Below the pieces are notes generated by a model that saw only the letters and a program-made list of their open reading frames with translations, made no database searches and was not told where the DNA came from. 64,000 nt of DNA, from contig JACKMU010000002.1 in assembly GCA_024235215.1 (NCBI GenBank), forward strand, positions 1 to 64,000, in the 5' to 3' direction. Made by a program: the position numbers and the translations under genes. Source of the stretch: Chromatiaceae bacterium (lineage in GTDB: Bacteria; Pseudomonadota; Gammaproteobacteria; Chromatiales; Chromatiaceae). Positions 26,062 to 35,472 of this stretch are shown here, piece after piece; the stretch's first letter is position 1, and each line of letters starts with the position of its first letter.

Positions 26062-26937
26062 TCAGATAATTCCAGCCTTTGAGAGAGCCACTCTCACTGC
26101 ATCATGGTATTGTCCGGAAAGACGTGTCAGAGGCAGTCTTAACCCTGGGGGTATACGACCCATCTCCTCCAGCGCCCACTTTACCGGGATGGGATTGGAT
26201 TCGAGAAAGAGTGCCTTGTGCAGTGCTGCCAATGCCTGGTCGATCCGCTCGGCCTCAGCTGCATCACCGCGCAGTGCAGCGGCAACCATCTGGTGCATGG
26301 CGGCGGGTGCCACATTGGCGGTTACGGAAATACACCCCTGCCCACCACGGAGCACGAACTCACGCGTCGTGGCGTCGTCTCCACTGAGCAGCACGAAATC
26401 CTCTCCGCACAGCTGGCGCAGCAGCGGCACGCGCTGCAGATTCCCGGTGGCCTCTTTGATACCGACAATATGAGGAATGGTGGAGAGACGGGCGACTGTC
26501 TCCGGCAGCATGTCACAGGCGGTCCGACCCGGCACATTGTAGAGCAACTGGGGAATATCCACCGCCTCGGCGATCGCCTTGTGGTGCTGATAGAGCCCCT
26601 CCTGAGTTGGCTTGTTGTAGTAAGGTGTCACCAGCAGACAGGCGTCCGCTCCGGCCTGTGCCGCACACTGGGTCAATGCGACAGCCTCTCTGGTGGAGTT
26701 GGCACCAGTACCGGCGATGATGGGAATACGTCCCGCGGCAAATTCGATCACCTGCTTGATCACCCGGCAGTGCTCGTCCTCGTCCAGGGTGGCCGACTCC
26801 CCGGAAGTTCCCACCGCAACAATCGCATCCGTACCCTGCTCCACGTGCCAGTCGACCAGCGCACGCAGGCTTGACTCATCGACACGGCCGTCCACCTGCA
26901 TCGGAGTGACCAGCGCTACAATACTGCCTTGAAACAT
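26062..26937 (-). CDS. dapA: 4-hydroxy-tetrahydrodipicolinate synthase
   Basis: The protein has 291 residues started at the ATG at 26937 (MFQGSIVALVTPM), the family's usual start; the reading frame continues upstream without similarity. It has the GTSGESATL loop, the tyrosine in LYNVPGRTACD and the Schiff-base lysine in IVGIKEATGN. It condenses pyruvate with aspartate semialdehyde in lysine/diaminopimelate synthesis. It is directly followed by bamC. The 280-bp divergent gap to gcvR carries promoters but no visible gene. Confidence 0.97.
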   Translation of the reverse strand: MFQGSIVALVTPMQVDGRVDESSLRALVDWHVEQGTDAIVAVGTSGESATLDEDEHCRVIKQVIEFAAGRIPIIAGTGANSTREAVALTQCAAQAGADACLLVTPYYNKPTQEGLYQHHKAIAEAVDIPQLLYNVPGRTACDMLPETVARLSTIPHIVGIKEATGNLQRVPLLRQLCGEDFVLLSGDDATTREFVLRGGQGCISVTANVAPAAMHQMVAAALRGDAAEAERIDQALAALHKALFLESNPIPVKWALEEMGRIPPGLRLPLTRLSGQYHDAVRVALSKAGII

Positions 26938-27217
26938 GTTACTTTCCCGGAAATTAGGCTTGATCGCGCATTCTAAATCGTCAACCTGGACGCTGACAAG
27001 GCAGCTGAGCATCCGTTTGCACGTACCCATTCTGTCTGGCGCACTCTGTAGCCATGCGATGGCCGATCGGTAATGCTGCCATAGCAAACAACCGTTGATC
27101 TGGTTGCTTCTGGCTTGGCACCAGGCGGCCTTCCCCACCCCAGGAATCGGTGAACAGCCCCTAGCCTAAGCCGTACCAACAAAGATAAACTGCAATGCAA
27201 TTTAGTCGATTGGAGCG

Positions 27218-27766
27218 ATGTTGCGTATGCCTGCAAAAAAATCCTATCTGGTGCTGTCTGCTCTGGGAGAGGACCGATCAGGAATCGTCGACCAGCTATC
27301 CAAGGCGATATTCGACCTCGGTTGCAATATCAACGACAGCCGCATGACGGTTCTCGGCAGCGAGTTCGCATTGATGATGCTGGTCGAAGGCAACTGGAAC
27401 GCTTTGGCCAAATTGGAGTCAAACCGCCCGTCGCTGGAACAGCATCTGGGTATGAAAATCATCACCAAGCAGACCAAGGGGCGTAAATCGGGTCTGGAGC
27501 TGCTGCCCTACGAAGTCGACCTGGTGGCGCTCGATCATCCCGGCATCGTGCACCATCTTGCACACTTCTTCTCTCAGCGGCAGATCAACATCGAGGATAT
27601 GGCAACCAGCAGCTACGCGGCAACGCATACCGGTACGCCCATGTTCGCAGTGCACATCACCGTGAGTATTCCTGCTGATACGCACATCGCCGCGCTGCGC
27701 GACGAATTCATGGAGTTCTGTGACCGGATGAACCTGGATGCGGTGCTGGAGCCGATCAAGGTGTGA
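27218..27766 (+). CDS. gcvR: Glycine cleavage system transcriptional repressor-like ACT protein
   Basis: The protein has 182 residues. It contains two ACT domains, starting LVLSALGEDRSGIVDQLS and VDLVALDHPGIVHHLAHFF. Length and position divergent from dapA match GcvR, which inhibits the GcvA activator in response to glycine. An ATG three codons downstream is an alternative start. bcp follows 39 bp downstream. Confidence 0.9.
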   Translation: MLRMPAKKSYLVLSALGEDRSGIVDQLSKAIFDLGCNINDSRMTVLGSEFALMMLVEGNWNALAKLESNRPSLEQHLGMKIITKQTKGRKSGLELLPYEVDLVALDHPGIVHHLAHFFSQRQINIEDMATSSYAATHTGTPMFAVHITVSIPADTHIAALRDEFMEFCDRMNLDAVLEPIKV

Positions 27767-27805
27767 CCGCTTTTCCCAGCGACATTGTTCGAGGAGAGCA
27801 TATTG

Positions 27806-28279
27806 ATGCAGCAGATCACAGTGGGCGAAACAGTTCCCGACATCGAGCTTCAACTTACTGGAGAGCAGACCAGACGGCTCTCCGGCTTTCGCGGAAAACC
27901 GCTGGTACTCTACTTCTATCCCAAGGCAAGCACACCCGGTTGTACCCAGGAGGGGCTCGATTTCAAGGCAGCGATAAACCGCTTCAAACGCCAATCTGCG
28001 GTGATCCTCGGTGCTTCGCGCGACACCCTGAAGTCCCAAGAGAATTTCAAGGCAAAACAAGAATTCCCGTTCGATCTGGTTGCCGACCCTGGCGAAACAC
28101 TGTGCAATGCGTTCGGCGTCATCAAGCTGAAGAATATGTACGGCAAGCAGGTGCGCGGCATCGAACGCAGCACCTTCCTCATCGATGCTGACGGCGTGCT
28201 CAGATACGAGTGGAGAAAGGTCAAGGTCAAAGAGCACGTCGAGCAGGTACTGGACCAGGTCAAAGCACTGAAGGGATGA
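27806..28279 (+). CDS. bcp: Thioredoxin-dependent peroxiredoxin, Bcp/PrxQ type
   Basis: The protein has 157 residues from the ATG at 27806, with gaggag upstream. The peroxidatic cysteine is in YPKASTPGCTQE. The second cysteine five residues later, usual in E. coli Bcp, is absent. A cysteine in PGETLCNAFG may act as resolving residue, as in PrxQ enzymes with the resolving Cys on helix 3. It reduces peroxides in the cytoplasm. The stop overlaps the phoH start (ATGA). Confidence 0.93.
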   Translation: MQQITVGETVPDIELQLTGEQTRRLSGFRGKPLVLYFYPKASTPGCTQEGLDFKAAINRFKRQSAVILGASRDTLKSQENFKAKQEFPFDLVADPGETLCNAFGVIKLKNMYGKQVRGIERSTFLIDADGVLRYEWRKVKVKEHVEQVLDQVKALKG

Positions 28280-29685
28280 AAGCCAGCCATCCGGGGAGAC
28301 GCCTGTTCATCCTCGACACCAACGTGCTGATGCACGATCCCAGCGCGATCTTCCGTTTCCAAGAGCATGACATCTTTCTGCCCATGGTGGTGCTGGAAGA
28401 GCTGGATCGAGGCAAAAAGGGGATGTCCGAGGTGGCGCGCAATGCCCGCCAAGCATCCCGTTTCCTGGATGAATTGATCGCCGAAGCCAGTAAGCAACAG
28501 ATCGACGCGGGCTTGCCGTTGCCCGCTCCGAGAAACGGACCAGCCGCAGCTTCCGTTCTCCACGGACGCATCTTTTTCCAGAGTGAAACACTCCCACAGC
28601 TGCTGCCCGACTCACTGCCCGGAAATACACCGGACAATAATATCCTGGGTACCGCGCTCGCCCTGCAACAGAAACTGCCGCATGTCAAAGTGAGCCTGGT
28701 ATCGAAAGATATCAATCTGCGCATCAAGGCAGCGCTGCTCGGAATCCGCGCAGAGGAGTATTTCAACGATCAGGCGCTGGAAGATGTCACTCTGCTCTAC
28801 AGTGGGGAAGAAGCACTCGCCGCGGATTTTTGGGAGAGCCACGCCAAAGAGATCGACTCGTGGCAGGAGAAAGGACGTACCTTTTACCGTTTGACCGGGA
28901 GAGGTCAGGTACACTGGCACCCCAACCAGTGTCTGTTCATGGAGGGTGACAGCGGTTTCGAGGCGATGGTCAGATTGCGTGATGGAGATGAGACCGTCAT
29001 TGAACTCACCCAGGATTACCGCAGCCAGAGACACGCGGTCTGGGGTATCTGTGCGCGCAATCGGGAGCAGAATTTCGCACTCAACATGCTGCTGGATCCG
29101 GAGCTGGATTTCGTCACGCTGCTCGGGACGGCTGGTACCGGAAAGACTCTGCTGGCACTGGCCGCCGGGCTGACCCAGACACTCGACCGGAATATCTATC
29201 GCGATATCATCATGACCCGCGCGACGGTGCCGGTCGGTGAGGATATCGGTTTTCTCCCCGGCAGCGAAGAGGAGAAGATGACCCCGTGGATGGGGGCACT
29301 GATGGACAACCTGGAGGTTCTGACACAAACTGAAGGGGGTGAATGGGGTCGCGCTGTCACCGGTGATCTGCTGCGCTCACGCATCCACATTCACTCCCTC
29401 AACTTCATGCGTGGACGCACCTTTCTGAACAAGTACGTTATTCTGGATGAAGCGCAGAACCTGACCCCCAAACAGATGAAGACGCTGATCACCCGCGCCG
29501 GGCCGGGCACCAAGGTGGTCTGTCTCGGCAACATCGCGCAAATCGACACCCCCTATCTGACCGAAACCACCTCTGGGCTCACTTACGCGGTGGACCGCTT
29601 CAAACAGTGGCGGCACAGCGGCCACATCACGCTGCTGCGGGGAGAGCGATCGCGCCTCGCCGACTTTGCCTCGGCGGCACTTTAG
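28276..29685 (+). CDS. PIN-domain PhoH-family ATPase
   Basis: The protein has 469 residues started at the ATG that overlaps the bcp stop. The N-terminal PIN ribonuclease domain starts FILDTNVLMHDPSAIF; a linker leads to the PhoH ATPase with Walker A GTAGTGKTLLALAAG and Walker B VILDEAQNLTPKQM. The PIN-PhoH (YlaK/PhoH2-like) combination is linked to RNA unwinding and degradation. The last 54 bp of the gene and about 34 bp of flank recur, diverged, at 41346-41433. Confidence 0.92.
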   Translation: MKASHPGRRLFILDTNVLMHDPSAIFRFQEHDIFLPMVVLEELDRGKKGMSEVARNARQASRFLDELIAEASKQQIDAGLPLPAPRNGPAAASVLHGRIFFQSETLPQLLPDSLPGNTPDNNILGTALALQQKLPHVKVSLVSKDINLRIKAALLGIRAEEYFNDQALEDVTLLYSGEEALAADFWESHAKEIDSWQEKGRTFYRLTGRGQVHWHPNQCLFMEGDSGFEAMVRLRDGDETVIELTQDYRSQRHAVWGICARNREQNFALNMLLDPELDFVTLLGTAGTGKTLLALAAGLTQTLDRNIYRDIIMTRATVPVGEDIGFLPGSEEEKMTPWMGALMDNLEVLTQTEGGEWGRAVTGDLLRSRIHIHSLNFMRGRTFLNKYVILDEAQNLTPKQMKTLITRAGPGTKVVCLGNIAQIDTPYLTETTSGLTYAVDRFKQWRHSGHITLLRGERSRLADFASAAL

Positions 29686-29719
29686 CGAACCAGTCGTACC
29701 CCAGCCTCACTCCCGGTTT
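29632..29719 (+). repeat. Direct repeat A, left copy (phoH 3' end plus flank)
   Basis: These 88 bases align without gaps to 41346-41433. By hand I count about ten differences. The left copy contains the real end and stop codon of phoH; the right copy is a fragment. The pair brackets the formamidase/Urt region. Confidence 0.85.
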
Positions 29720-29790
29720 GGCAGATAGTGGTACACCTCGATGAAATTGGCGCCCTCCCCGGCCAGTGTGACCGCGCGGTCTCCTGATCA
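29710..29790 (-). pseudogene. Fragment of the QEGLA-motif metallopeptidase gene
   Basis: This stretch aligns with 41941-42023 inside the intact QEGLA gene, including a 20-base-class identical core around 29730-29755. It joins directly to the phoH flank through the shared ctccc-ggtt sequence, so about 520 bp present between the corresponding points on the right side are missing here. It cannot encode a protein and is a relic of an older phoH-QEGLA junction. Confidence 0.82.
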
Positions 29791-29978
29791 GTTTTCGGCT
29801 ATGGAGCAGTATTTTCTGTTAGCGGGAAACAAAAACCTGACCATAGGTGTCGAGGCAAGTTCAGCCGGTACATTACTGCACCAACTCACCCCCAGCCTAC
29901 CCACCTGAAAGAGCGATTGGTGGAACAAGGAGTTCCGCCTTTAAGTAAAGAGGTCTGGAAACGTCGTACTGGTTCCAG
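29791..29978. other. Intergenic stretch without recognisable gene
   Basis: It lies between the QEGLA relic and the transposase relic. No coding frame with family resemblance is visible on either strand. It is probably decayed insertion-boundary sequence. Confidence 0.5.
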
Positions 29979-30115
29979 TCAACGGCCAATGAGCTGCGCC
30001 AGGGTCTGAGTCAGCTGATTGATCTCGGCGCTGGTCGGCGTTTTACCCAGCGGAAACACAGCGTGCCGTCGGGGCGTTCAACATACACAGCATCCAGGAA
30101 CAACATGTGGATCTG
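29979..30115 (-). pseudogene. IS91-like transposase relic
   Basis: On the minus strand one frame reads QIHMLFLDAVYVERPDGTL then FRWVK, and after a frameshift the next frame reads KTPTSAEINQLTQTLAQLIG before a stop. Together these match an internal part of IS91-family Y2 rolling-circle transposases (HMLFLDGVYV, KAPTSAEL). It is short, frameshifted and lacks both ends, so it is inactive. It sits at the left edge of the formamidase/Urt insertion. Confidence 0.72.
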
Positions 30116-30179
30116 AAAAACGACACGTGATTACAGATGCCCCACCAGTCCATGGCAGGGCGACCACTGCTACTCACAC

Positions 30180-30533
30180 TCAGTGACTGATCATCCACGG
30201 TCTCATGCCGAGGAACATTTTCTTGCCGTCGGCTGTGTAGAACAGGCTGGAAGGTTTACGATGATGTTCACAGGCACAGCCTTTCGCGACGCGCTCCGCG
30301 TGCTCGGCACGCTGGTCCGGGTTTGAATGGATCGGCTCATGCCTGGCTCTCTCGTTGTGGCTGTGCGCGATGCGACGGTCCTCGGGCATGTCAAGCAGCC
30401 TCGGCGCCAGCACGATGACACGTGGGCTAAGAGCCCCGCAGGCTGGGCAGGGCGCCGGTTTTTCGAACTCGTCCAACGTGGCGAGTTCGTGGAACACGCC
30501 GTGCTCACGGCACTTGTAGTCGTAGATGGGCAT
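30180..30533 (-). CDS. FmdB-like zinc-ribbon protein of the formamidase locus
   Basis: The protein has 117 residues from the ATG at 30533 (MPIYDYKC). The N-terminal zinc ribbon has C-CPACG ligands (PAPCPACGAL), matching FmdB. The C-terminal half is polar, histidine-rich and less conserved. In Methylophilus, FmdB was described as a regulator of formamidase expression. It directly follows fmdA by 10 bp. A second, shorter FmdB-family gene lies at 48247-48534 in a core context and is a different paralogue. Confidence 0.88.
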   Translation of the reverse strand: MPIYDYKCREHGVFHELATLDEFEKPAPCPACGALSPRVIVLAPRLLDMPEDRRIAHSHNERARHEPIHSNPDQRAEHAERVAKGCACEHHRKPSSLFYTADGKKMFLGMRPWMISH

Positions 30534-30543
30534 GTCGATCCCC

Positions 30544-31776
30544 TCAGTCCAGGTCCGGTGCCAACGGGACTTCGACGCTGCCATCCAGTTCCTTGGTGGG
30601 ACCGTCGGCGCCCGGTTTCACGTCAAACTCGAACACGTCGGTCGGCAGCCAGAGCGTCGCACAGGCGTTCGGAATATCGACCACGCCACTGATATGTCCC
30701 TGCACCGGCGCGGTACCGAGGATCGCGTAGGCCTGCGCCCCCGAGTAACCGAACTTCTTCAGGTATTCGATGGCATTGAGACATGCCTGGCGATAAGCGA
30801 TATGCACGTCGAGGTAATGCTGCTTGCCGTCCTCGTCGACGGAGATACCTTCGAAGATCAGGTAGTCGTCATAGCGCGGCGTGATCGGGCTCGGCTTGAA
30901 GATCGGATTCTTGATTGCATACTTCTCCATACCGCCCTTGATCAGGCTGACGCGCATGTGGATCCAGCCGGCCATCTCGATCGCGCCGCAGAATGTGATT
31001 TCGCCGTCACCCTGGCTGAAGTGAAGGTCACCGACCGAGAGGCCGGCATCCTTGACGTAAACCGGGAAGTAAATCTTGGAACCCCGCGACAGGTCCTTGA
31101 TATCGCAGTTGCCACCATGTTCACGTGGCGGCACCGTCCGCGCAGCCTCCGCGCCGGCGACCTTTGCGGTTTCCGCGTCCATCTTGCCCATGTGCGCGGT
31201 ATCACCATAGGGCAGGGTGGCCAGCGGCGGTGTGCGCTCCGGGTCCGTATCGAACAGTTCCTTTTCACGCTTGTTCCATTCGTTCAACATTTCCTTCGAT
31301 GGCAGGCAGCCGATCAACCCGGGGTGGATCAGCCCGGCGAACTCGACGCCCGGCACATGGCGTGACTTGGTGAACATGCCGTTGAAGTCCCAGATGGATT
31401 TCTGCGCCTCGGGGAAATGCTCGGTGAGGAAACCACCACCGTTCTTCTTTGAGAAGAAACCATTGAAGCCCCAGTTGCTCTCTTCCAGTGCACCGATATC
31501 GAGGATATCGACAACCAGCAGGTCGCCGGGCTCGGCACCTTCCACGCCGACCGGACCGGAGAGAAAATGCACCTGGCTGAGGTCGACATCGCGTACGTCG
31601 GCAGCGTCATCGTCATTGCTGATCTGGCCGCCGGTCCAGTCGTAGGTCTGGACGATGAAGTCATCACCGGGCTTCACCATGACAGCCATCGGGATATCCG
31701 GGTGCCAGCGATTATGGATCCCCTCGTTCTCATAGGGCGTTTTGTTAAGGTCGATCTTGATGATGGTATCGGTCAT
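30544..31776 (-). CDS. fmdA: Formamidase
   Basis: The protein has 410 residues, the normal length of FmdA/AmdA acetamidase-formamidase family members. Characteristic stretches are NRWHPDIP, GDLLVVDILDIG, PGLIGCLPSKEML and HFSQGDGEITFCGAIE, the last near the catalytic region. It hydrolyses formamide to formate and ammonium in the cytoplasm. GGAG precedes the start. It lies downstream of urtABCDE on the same strand, so import and hydrolysis are probably co-expressed. Confidence 0.95.
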   Translation of the reverse strand: MTDTIIKIDLNKTPYENEGIHNRWHPDIPMAVMVKPGDDFIVQTYDWTGGQISNDDDAADVRDVDLSQVHFLSGPVGVEGAEPGDLLVVDILDIGALEESNWGFNGFFSKKNGGGFLTEHFPEAQKSIWDFNGMFTKSRHVPGVEFAGLIHPGLIGCLPSKEMLNEWNKREKELFDTDPERTPPLATLPYGDTAHMGKMDAETAKVAGAEAARTVPPREHGGNCDIKDLSRGSKIYFPVYVKDAGLSVGDLHFSQGDGEITFCGAIEMAGWIHMRVSLIKGGMEKYAIKNPIFKPSPITPRYDDYLIFEGISVDEDGKQHYLDVHIAYRQACLNAIEYLKKFGYSGAQAYAILGTAPVQGHISGVVDIPNACATLWLPTDVFEFDVKPGADGPTKELDGSVEVPLAPDLD

Positions 31777-31820
31777 CGTTTTTTCTCCGGTCGTTGAATT
31801 GGAAAAACCATTGCCGCGTG

Positions 31821-32507
31821 TTATACGGCCAGATAGGAAGCCACCTTGTTTTCATCCACGGAATCTCTCGGGTCATCGTGTACGATTTCACCTTTCTCGA
31901 TAACGAGGATCCGGTCCGCTATATCCAGCGCAAAGCTCAACACCTGCTCTGAAAGCAGGATCGTCAGGTTTCGCGCATCACGTATCTCCCTCAATGTCTT
32001 CGCGATGTCCTTGATGATGGACGGCTGAATGCCTTCCGTTGGCTCATCCAGGATAAGTACCCTGGGATTGCTCGCCAGTGCCCTCGCGATGGCCAGCTGC
32101 TGTTGCTGGCCACCCGAGAGATTGCCGCCACGGCGCTTACGCATCTCATGCAACACAGGGAACAGGTCGTACAGGTCACTGGGAACGGAGCCGCCGCCGA
32201 CTGCGGTCAGGCCGGTTTCAATGTTTTCCTTCACCGTCATGGTGGAGAAAATCATCCGCCCCTGCGGAACGAAGCCGAGCCCGGACTTGACGCGCTTGTG
32301 ACTTTTGCAGCCGCTCAACTCGACGCCGTTGAGACGGATGCTGCCTTCCATCGGGATCATGCCGATCAGGGACTTCAGCAGCGTGGTCTTGCCCATCCCG
32401 TTGCGTCCCATGATCGCTACGATTTCGTTGTCAGGCACAGTGAGATTGAAATCCGATATGACCCGGCTCTGGCCATAGGAAACGTTGTAATCAGACAGCT
32501 CAAGCAT
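31821..32507 (-). CDS. urtE: Urea/short-chain amide ABC transporter ATPase, UrtE/LivF type
   Basis: The protein has 228 residues. It has Walker A GRNGMGKTTLLKSL, the signature NLSGGQQQQLAIARAL and Walker B VLILDEPTEGIQPS; the EGIQPS end is typical of UrtE. It energises the branched-chain-amino-acid-type importer with UrtD. It lies 9 bp after urtD. The Fmd name FmdF/E would also fit, because the family includes Methylophilus amide transporters. Confidence 0.92.
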   Translation of the reverse strand: MLELSDYNVSYGQSRVISDFNLTVPDNEIVAIMGRNGMGKTTLLKSLIGMIPMEGSIRLNGVELSGCKSHKRVKSGLGFVPQGRMIFSTMTVKENIETGLTAVGGGSVPSDLYDLFPVLHEMRKRRGGNLSGGQQQQLAIARALASNPRVLILDEPTEGIQPSIIKDIAKTLREIRDARNLTILLSEQVLSFALDIADRILVIEKGEIVHDDPRDSVDENKVASYLAV

Positions 32508-32516
32508 GATTCCCCC

Positions 32517-33266
32517 TCAGTGTCCGAGGTACACTTCAATGACTTTTTCATCGGCCTTGACGTGTTCCATCGAACCCTCCGACAGAACTTTGCCCTGGTG
32601 CATCACCGTGACCCGGTGAGCGATGTCCTCGACGAACTGCATGTCATGCTCAACCACCAGCACCGAGCGGTCCTCAGTGATCCGGTTCAGGAGTTCCGCG
32701 GTCTGCTTGCGTTCGGCAACGGACATCCCGGCGACCGGTTCGTCCAGCATCAGCAGTTCCGGGTCCTGGATCAGCAGCATGCCGATTTCCAGCCACTGCT
32801 TCTGGCCGTGGCTGAGCAGGTCGGCCGGTGAATCCAGCATGTCACCGAGAAAAATGACATCGGAAACCTCCTGGATTTTGTCCTTGACGACATCGTCGCG
32901 CCTGAACAGCAGGGAGCCGAATACGCTGCGTCCCTTTGGATAGGAGATCTCCAGGTTTTCGAAAACCGTCAGGTCCTCATAAATGGAAGGGTTCTGAAAT
33001 TTCCTGCCGACGCCCTGTTGCACGATGTGCGCCTCTTTCATTCTGGTCAATTCATGTCCTTTGAACTTGATTGACCCGCTGGTGGCTCTGGTCTTGCCGC
33101 AAATCAGGTCGAGAACCGTCGTCTTGCCAGCGCCGTTGGGACCGATGATGACTCTGATTTCCTGCTCTTCCACGTACAGGGACAAATCGTTCACCGCCTT
33201 GAATCCATCGAAGGAAACCGTCAGGCCTTCGATACTGAGCGCAAAATTTTTCTGGGCATTTATCAT
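32517..33266 (-). CDS. urtD: Urea/short-chain amide ABC transporter ATPase, UrtD/LivG type
   Basis: The protein has 249 residues, with Walker A GPNGAGKTTVLDLI, the signature LLSHGQKQWLEIGMLL and Walker B LLMLDEPVAGMS. The SHGQKQWLEIGM variant marks UrtD. Its start overlaps the urtC stop (ATGA), showing translational coupling. Confidence 0.93.
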   Translation of the reverse strand: MINAQKNFALSIEGLTVSFDGFKAVNDLSLYVEEQEIRVIIGPNGAGKTTVLDLICGKTRATSGSIKFKGHELTRMKEAHIVQQGVGRKFQNPSIYEDLTVFENLEISYPKGRSVFGSLLFRRDDVVKDKIQEVSDVIFLGDMLDSPADLLSHGQKQWLEIGMLLIQDPELLMLDEPVAGMSVAERKQTAELLNRITEDRSVLVVEHDMQFVEDIAHRVTVMHQGKVLSEGSMEHVKADEKVIEVYLGH

Positions 33267-34423
33267 TGTGCCGTACCTCTGTTCAGCATGTCGGGGCCAC
33301 CTTTGTCAGGCGTCTCGTAGAGCCTGGCCCGCTCTTTCAGCAGCGGACGGATGCTGCCTATCAGTGGCTTCACATAGCTTGTATAAAGACCGGCCAGGCC
33401 GTTGGGGAAGGCCATGACCACACCGATGAACAGCGCACCCATCGCGAACAGCCACAGTTCGGGGAAGCTCTCCGAGAACGTGGTCTTGGCCCAGTTGACC
33501 AGCAGTGTTCCGTACACCACACCAATGATCGAATGCCGTCCACCGACCGCGGCGAAGATGACCATTTCAATCGAGGGCACGATGCCGACGAACGACGGCG
33601 ACATAAAGCCGACCTGCAGCGTGAACATTGCCCCGCCGATGGCCGAAAAGGCCGCCGCGACGCAAAATACGAAGATTTTGAAGTTGGAGACGTCGTAGCC
33701 GGAGAATCGGACACGGTCCTCCCGTTCACGCATCGCGACCAGGATTCGTCCGAGCTTGCTCTTCGTGATCCAACAGGCAACGAGCAGGACCAGGAACAGC
33801 AGGGCGACGTTGAGATAATAGAAGAAGTACTTCGCTTCGTCCGTGCGGATATCCCATCCGTGCAGCGTGCGGAGATCGGTAATGCCATTGACACCACCGG
33901 TGTAGCCCTGCTGGCCGATGATCAGGATGGTCATGATGGCCGCGATCGCCTGCGTGATGATGGCGAAATAGACCCCGCCAACCCGGCGTTTGAACATAGC
34001 CACGCCGATAATCAGCGCGAAGATTACCGGTACCGCGATCACCGCGAACAGCGTGAACCCGAAACTGTGGAACGGTTCCCAGAACCAGGGCAGTGCGGTC
34101 AACTGGTTCCAGTCCATGAAATCCGGAATACCGGGCGTGGACTGGATCGCCGTGTTTTCGGGTGAGGATGCTTCCAGCTTCAGGAACATCGCCAGGCAGT
34201 AACCCCCGAGACCGAAGAATACGCCCTGTCCGAGACTCAGGATCCCACCCAGTCCCCAGCTCAATACCAAGCCGATAGCGACGTACGCGTAGGTCAGGTA
34301 CTTGCCCACCAGGTTCAGTCGGAATATCTCCAGCACGGTGGGCAGGATAAAAACCAGCACGATTGCCAGTACCGCAAAAGAGACGGCGTCCGGATTGCGC
34401 GTAAAGTCTTGAAGTTTTTTCAC
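33263..34423 (-). CDS. urtC: Urea/short-chain amide ABC transporter permease UrtC
   Basis: The protein has 386 residues with about ten transmembrane segments, and a GTG start with GAAGGAG upstream. LGGILSLGQGVFFGLGGYCLAMFLK and GGVNGITDL are typical of UrtC, which is longer than LivM. It forms the membrane channel with UrtB. Confidence 0.93.
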   Translation of the reverse strand: MKKLQDFTRNPDAVSFAVLAIVLVFILPTVLEIFRLNLVGKYLTYAYVAIGLVLSWGLGGILSLGQGVFFGLGGYCLAMFLKLEASSPENTAIQSTPGIPDFMDWNQLTALPWFWEPFHSFGFTLFAVIAVPVIFALIIGVAMFKRRVGGVYFAIITQAIAAIMTILIIGQQGYTGGVNGITDLRTLHGWDIRTDEAKYFFYYLNVALLFLVLLVACWITKSKLGRILVAMREREDRVRFSGYDVSNFKIFVFCVAAAFSAIGGAMFTLQVGFMSPSFVGIVPSIEMVIFAAVGGRHSIIGVVYGTLLVNWAKTTFSESFPELWLFAMGALFIGVVMAFPNGLAGLYTSYVKPLIGSIRPLLKERARLYETPDKGGPDMLNRGTAQ

Positions 34424-34440
34424 CTTGATAGCTCCTTCGC

Positions 34441-35367
34441 CTAACTGCGGATTTTCAGGGTAAACAGGCCCTGCGGACGAAGCATGAGGATGCCGACGAC
34501 GGTCAGCAGCGTCAGGACCTTGGCCATCGACCCACTCAGGAAGAACTCCATGGTGGACTGGGCCTGCGAAATGGTGAATGCCGACGCCACCGTGCCCAGC
34601 AGGTTGGAGGCGCCGCCGAAGACGACCACCAGGAAGGTGTCGACGATGTACAGCTGTCCGGCGGTAGGTCCGGTTGAGCCGATCATCGTAAAGGCGGAGC
34701 CGGCGATTCCGGCGATGCCGCAGCCGAGCGCGAAGGTGAAGCGGTCGACTTTTTCAGTGTTGATGCCGACAGCACCTGCCATCGCGCGATTCTGCACCAC
34801 CGCACGGGTTTGCTTGCCAAGCCGGGATTTCTGCATGACCAGGTAGACACCGATGGTAATCAGGATAGTCAGGCACATGACGAAGAGGCCGTTGACCGGG
34901 ACCTCGATCATGTCCGTGATGGCATACGAACCCATCAGCCAGTCAGGCAGGGTGACGCCAACTTCCCTGGCGCCGAAGATAGTGCGGTATCCCTGCTGCA
35001 GGATCAGGCTCAACCCCCAGGTGGCCAGCAATGTGTCCAGCGGACGGCGATAAAGGTGTCTTATCAGGACCCATTCAACCAGGGCCCCCAGTAGTGCCGC
35101 CGCAATGAATGCGAGGATCATCGCGACAAAGAAATACAGGCTGAACATGCTCGACAGGTGTTCGGAGAAGAAGTTCGAGGTCAGGTAGGTCACGTACGCG
35201 CCCAGGATCATGAACTCCCCGTGAGCCATGTTGATCACGCCCATCTGCCCGAAAATGATGGCGAGGCCGAGTGCCATGAGCACAAAGACGGAAAACAGGG
35301 AAAGTCCGGCGAAACCCTGCATCGCGAAAATGGAAGTCAATTCCGCCGCTGTATAACCTTGGAACAT
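34441..35367 (-). CDS. urtB: Urea/short-chain amide ABC transporter permease UrtB
   Basis: The protein has 308 residues from the ATG at 35367 (MFQGYTAAEL), with GAGG upstream; the open frame continues upstream without similarity. Eight or so membrane helices, with FGQMGVINMAHGEFMILGAY and ATWGLSLILQQGYRTIFGAREVG shown in part, match UrtB/LivH. It lies 17 bp before urtC. Confidence 0.93.
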   Translation of the reverse strand: MFQGYTAAELTSIFAMQGFAGLSLFSVFVLMALGLAIIFGQMGVINMAHGEFMILGAYVTYLTSNFFSEHLSSMFSLYFFVAMILAFIAAALLGALVEWVLIRHLYRRPLDTLLATWGLSLILQQGYRTIFGAREVGVTLPDWLMGSYAITDMIEVPVNGLFVMCLTILITIGVYLVMQKSRLGKQTRAVVQNRAMAGAVGINTEKVDRFTFALGCGIAGIAGSAFTMIGSTGPTAGQLYIVDTFLVVVFGGASNLLGTVASAFTISQAQSTMEFFLSGSMAKVLTLLTVVGILMLRPQGLFTLKIRS

Positions 35368-35472
35368 TTGGATTACCTCGTACTCTGGTTTCGTAATTGG
35401 CCATTGATGGGGCGTCGCGACCCCTGTCTCCTCCCTGAGAAGAGGCCGCAACGGCTACTACTGGTGGATGGC

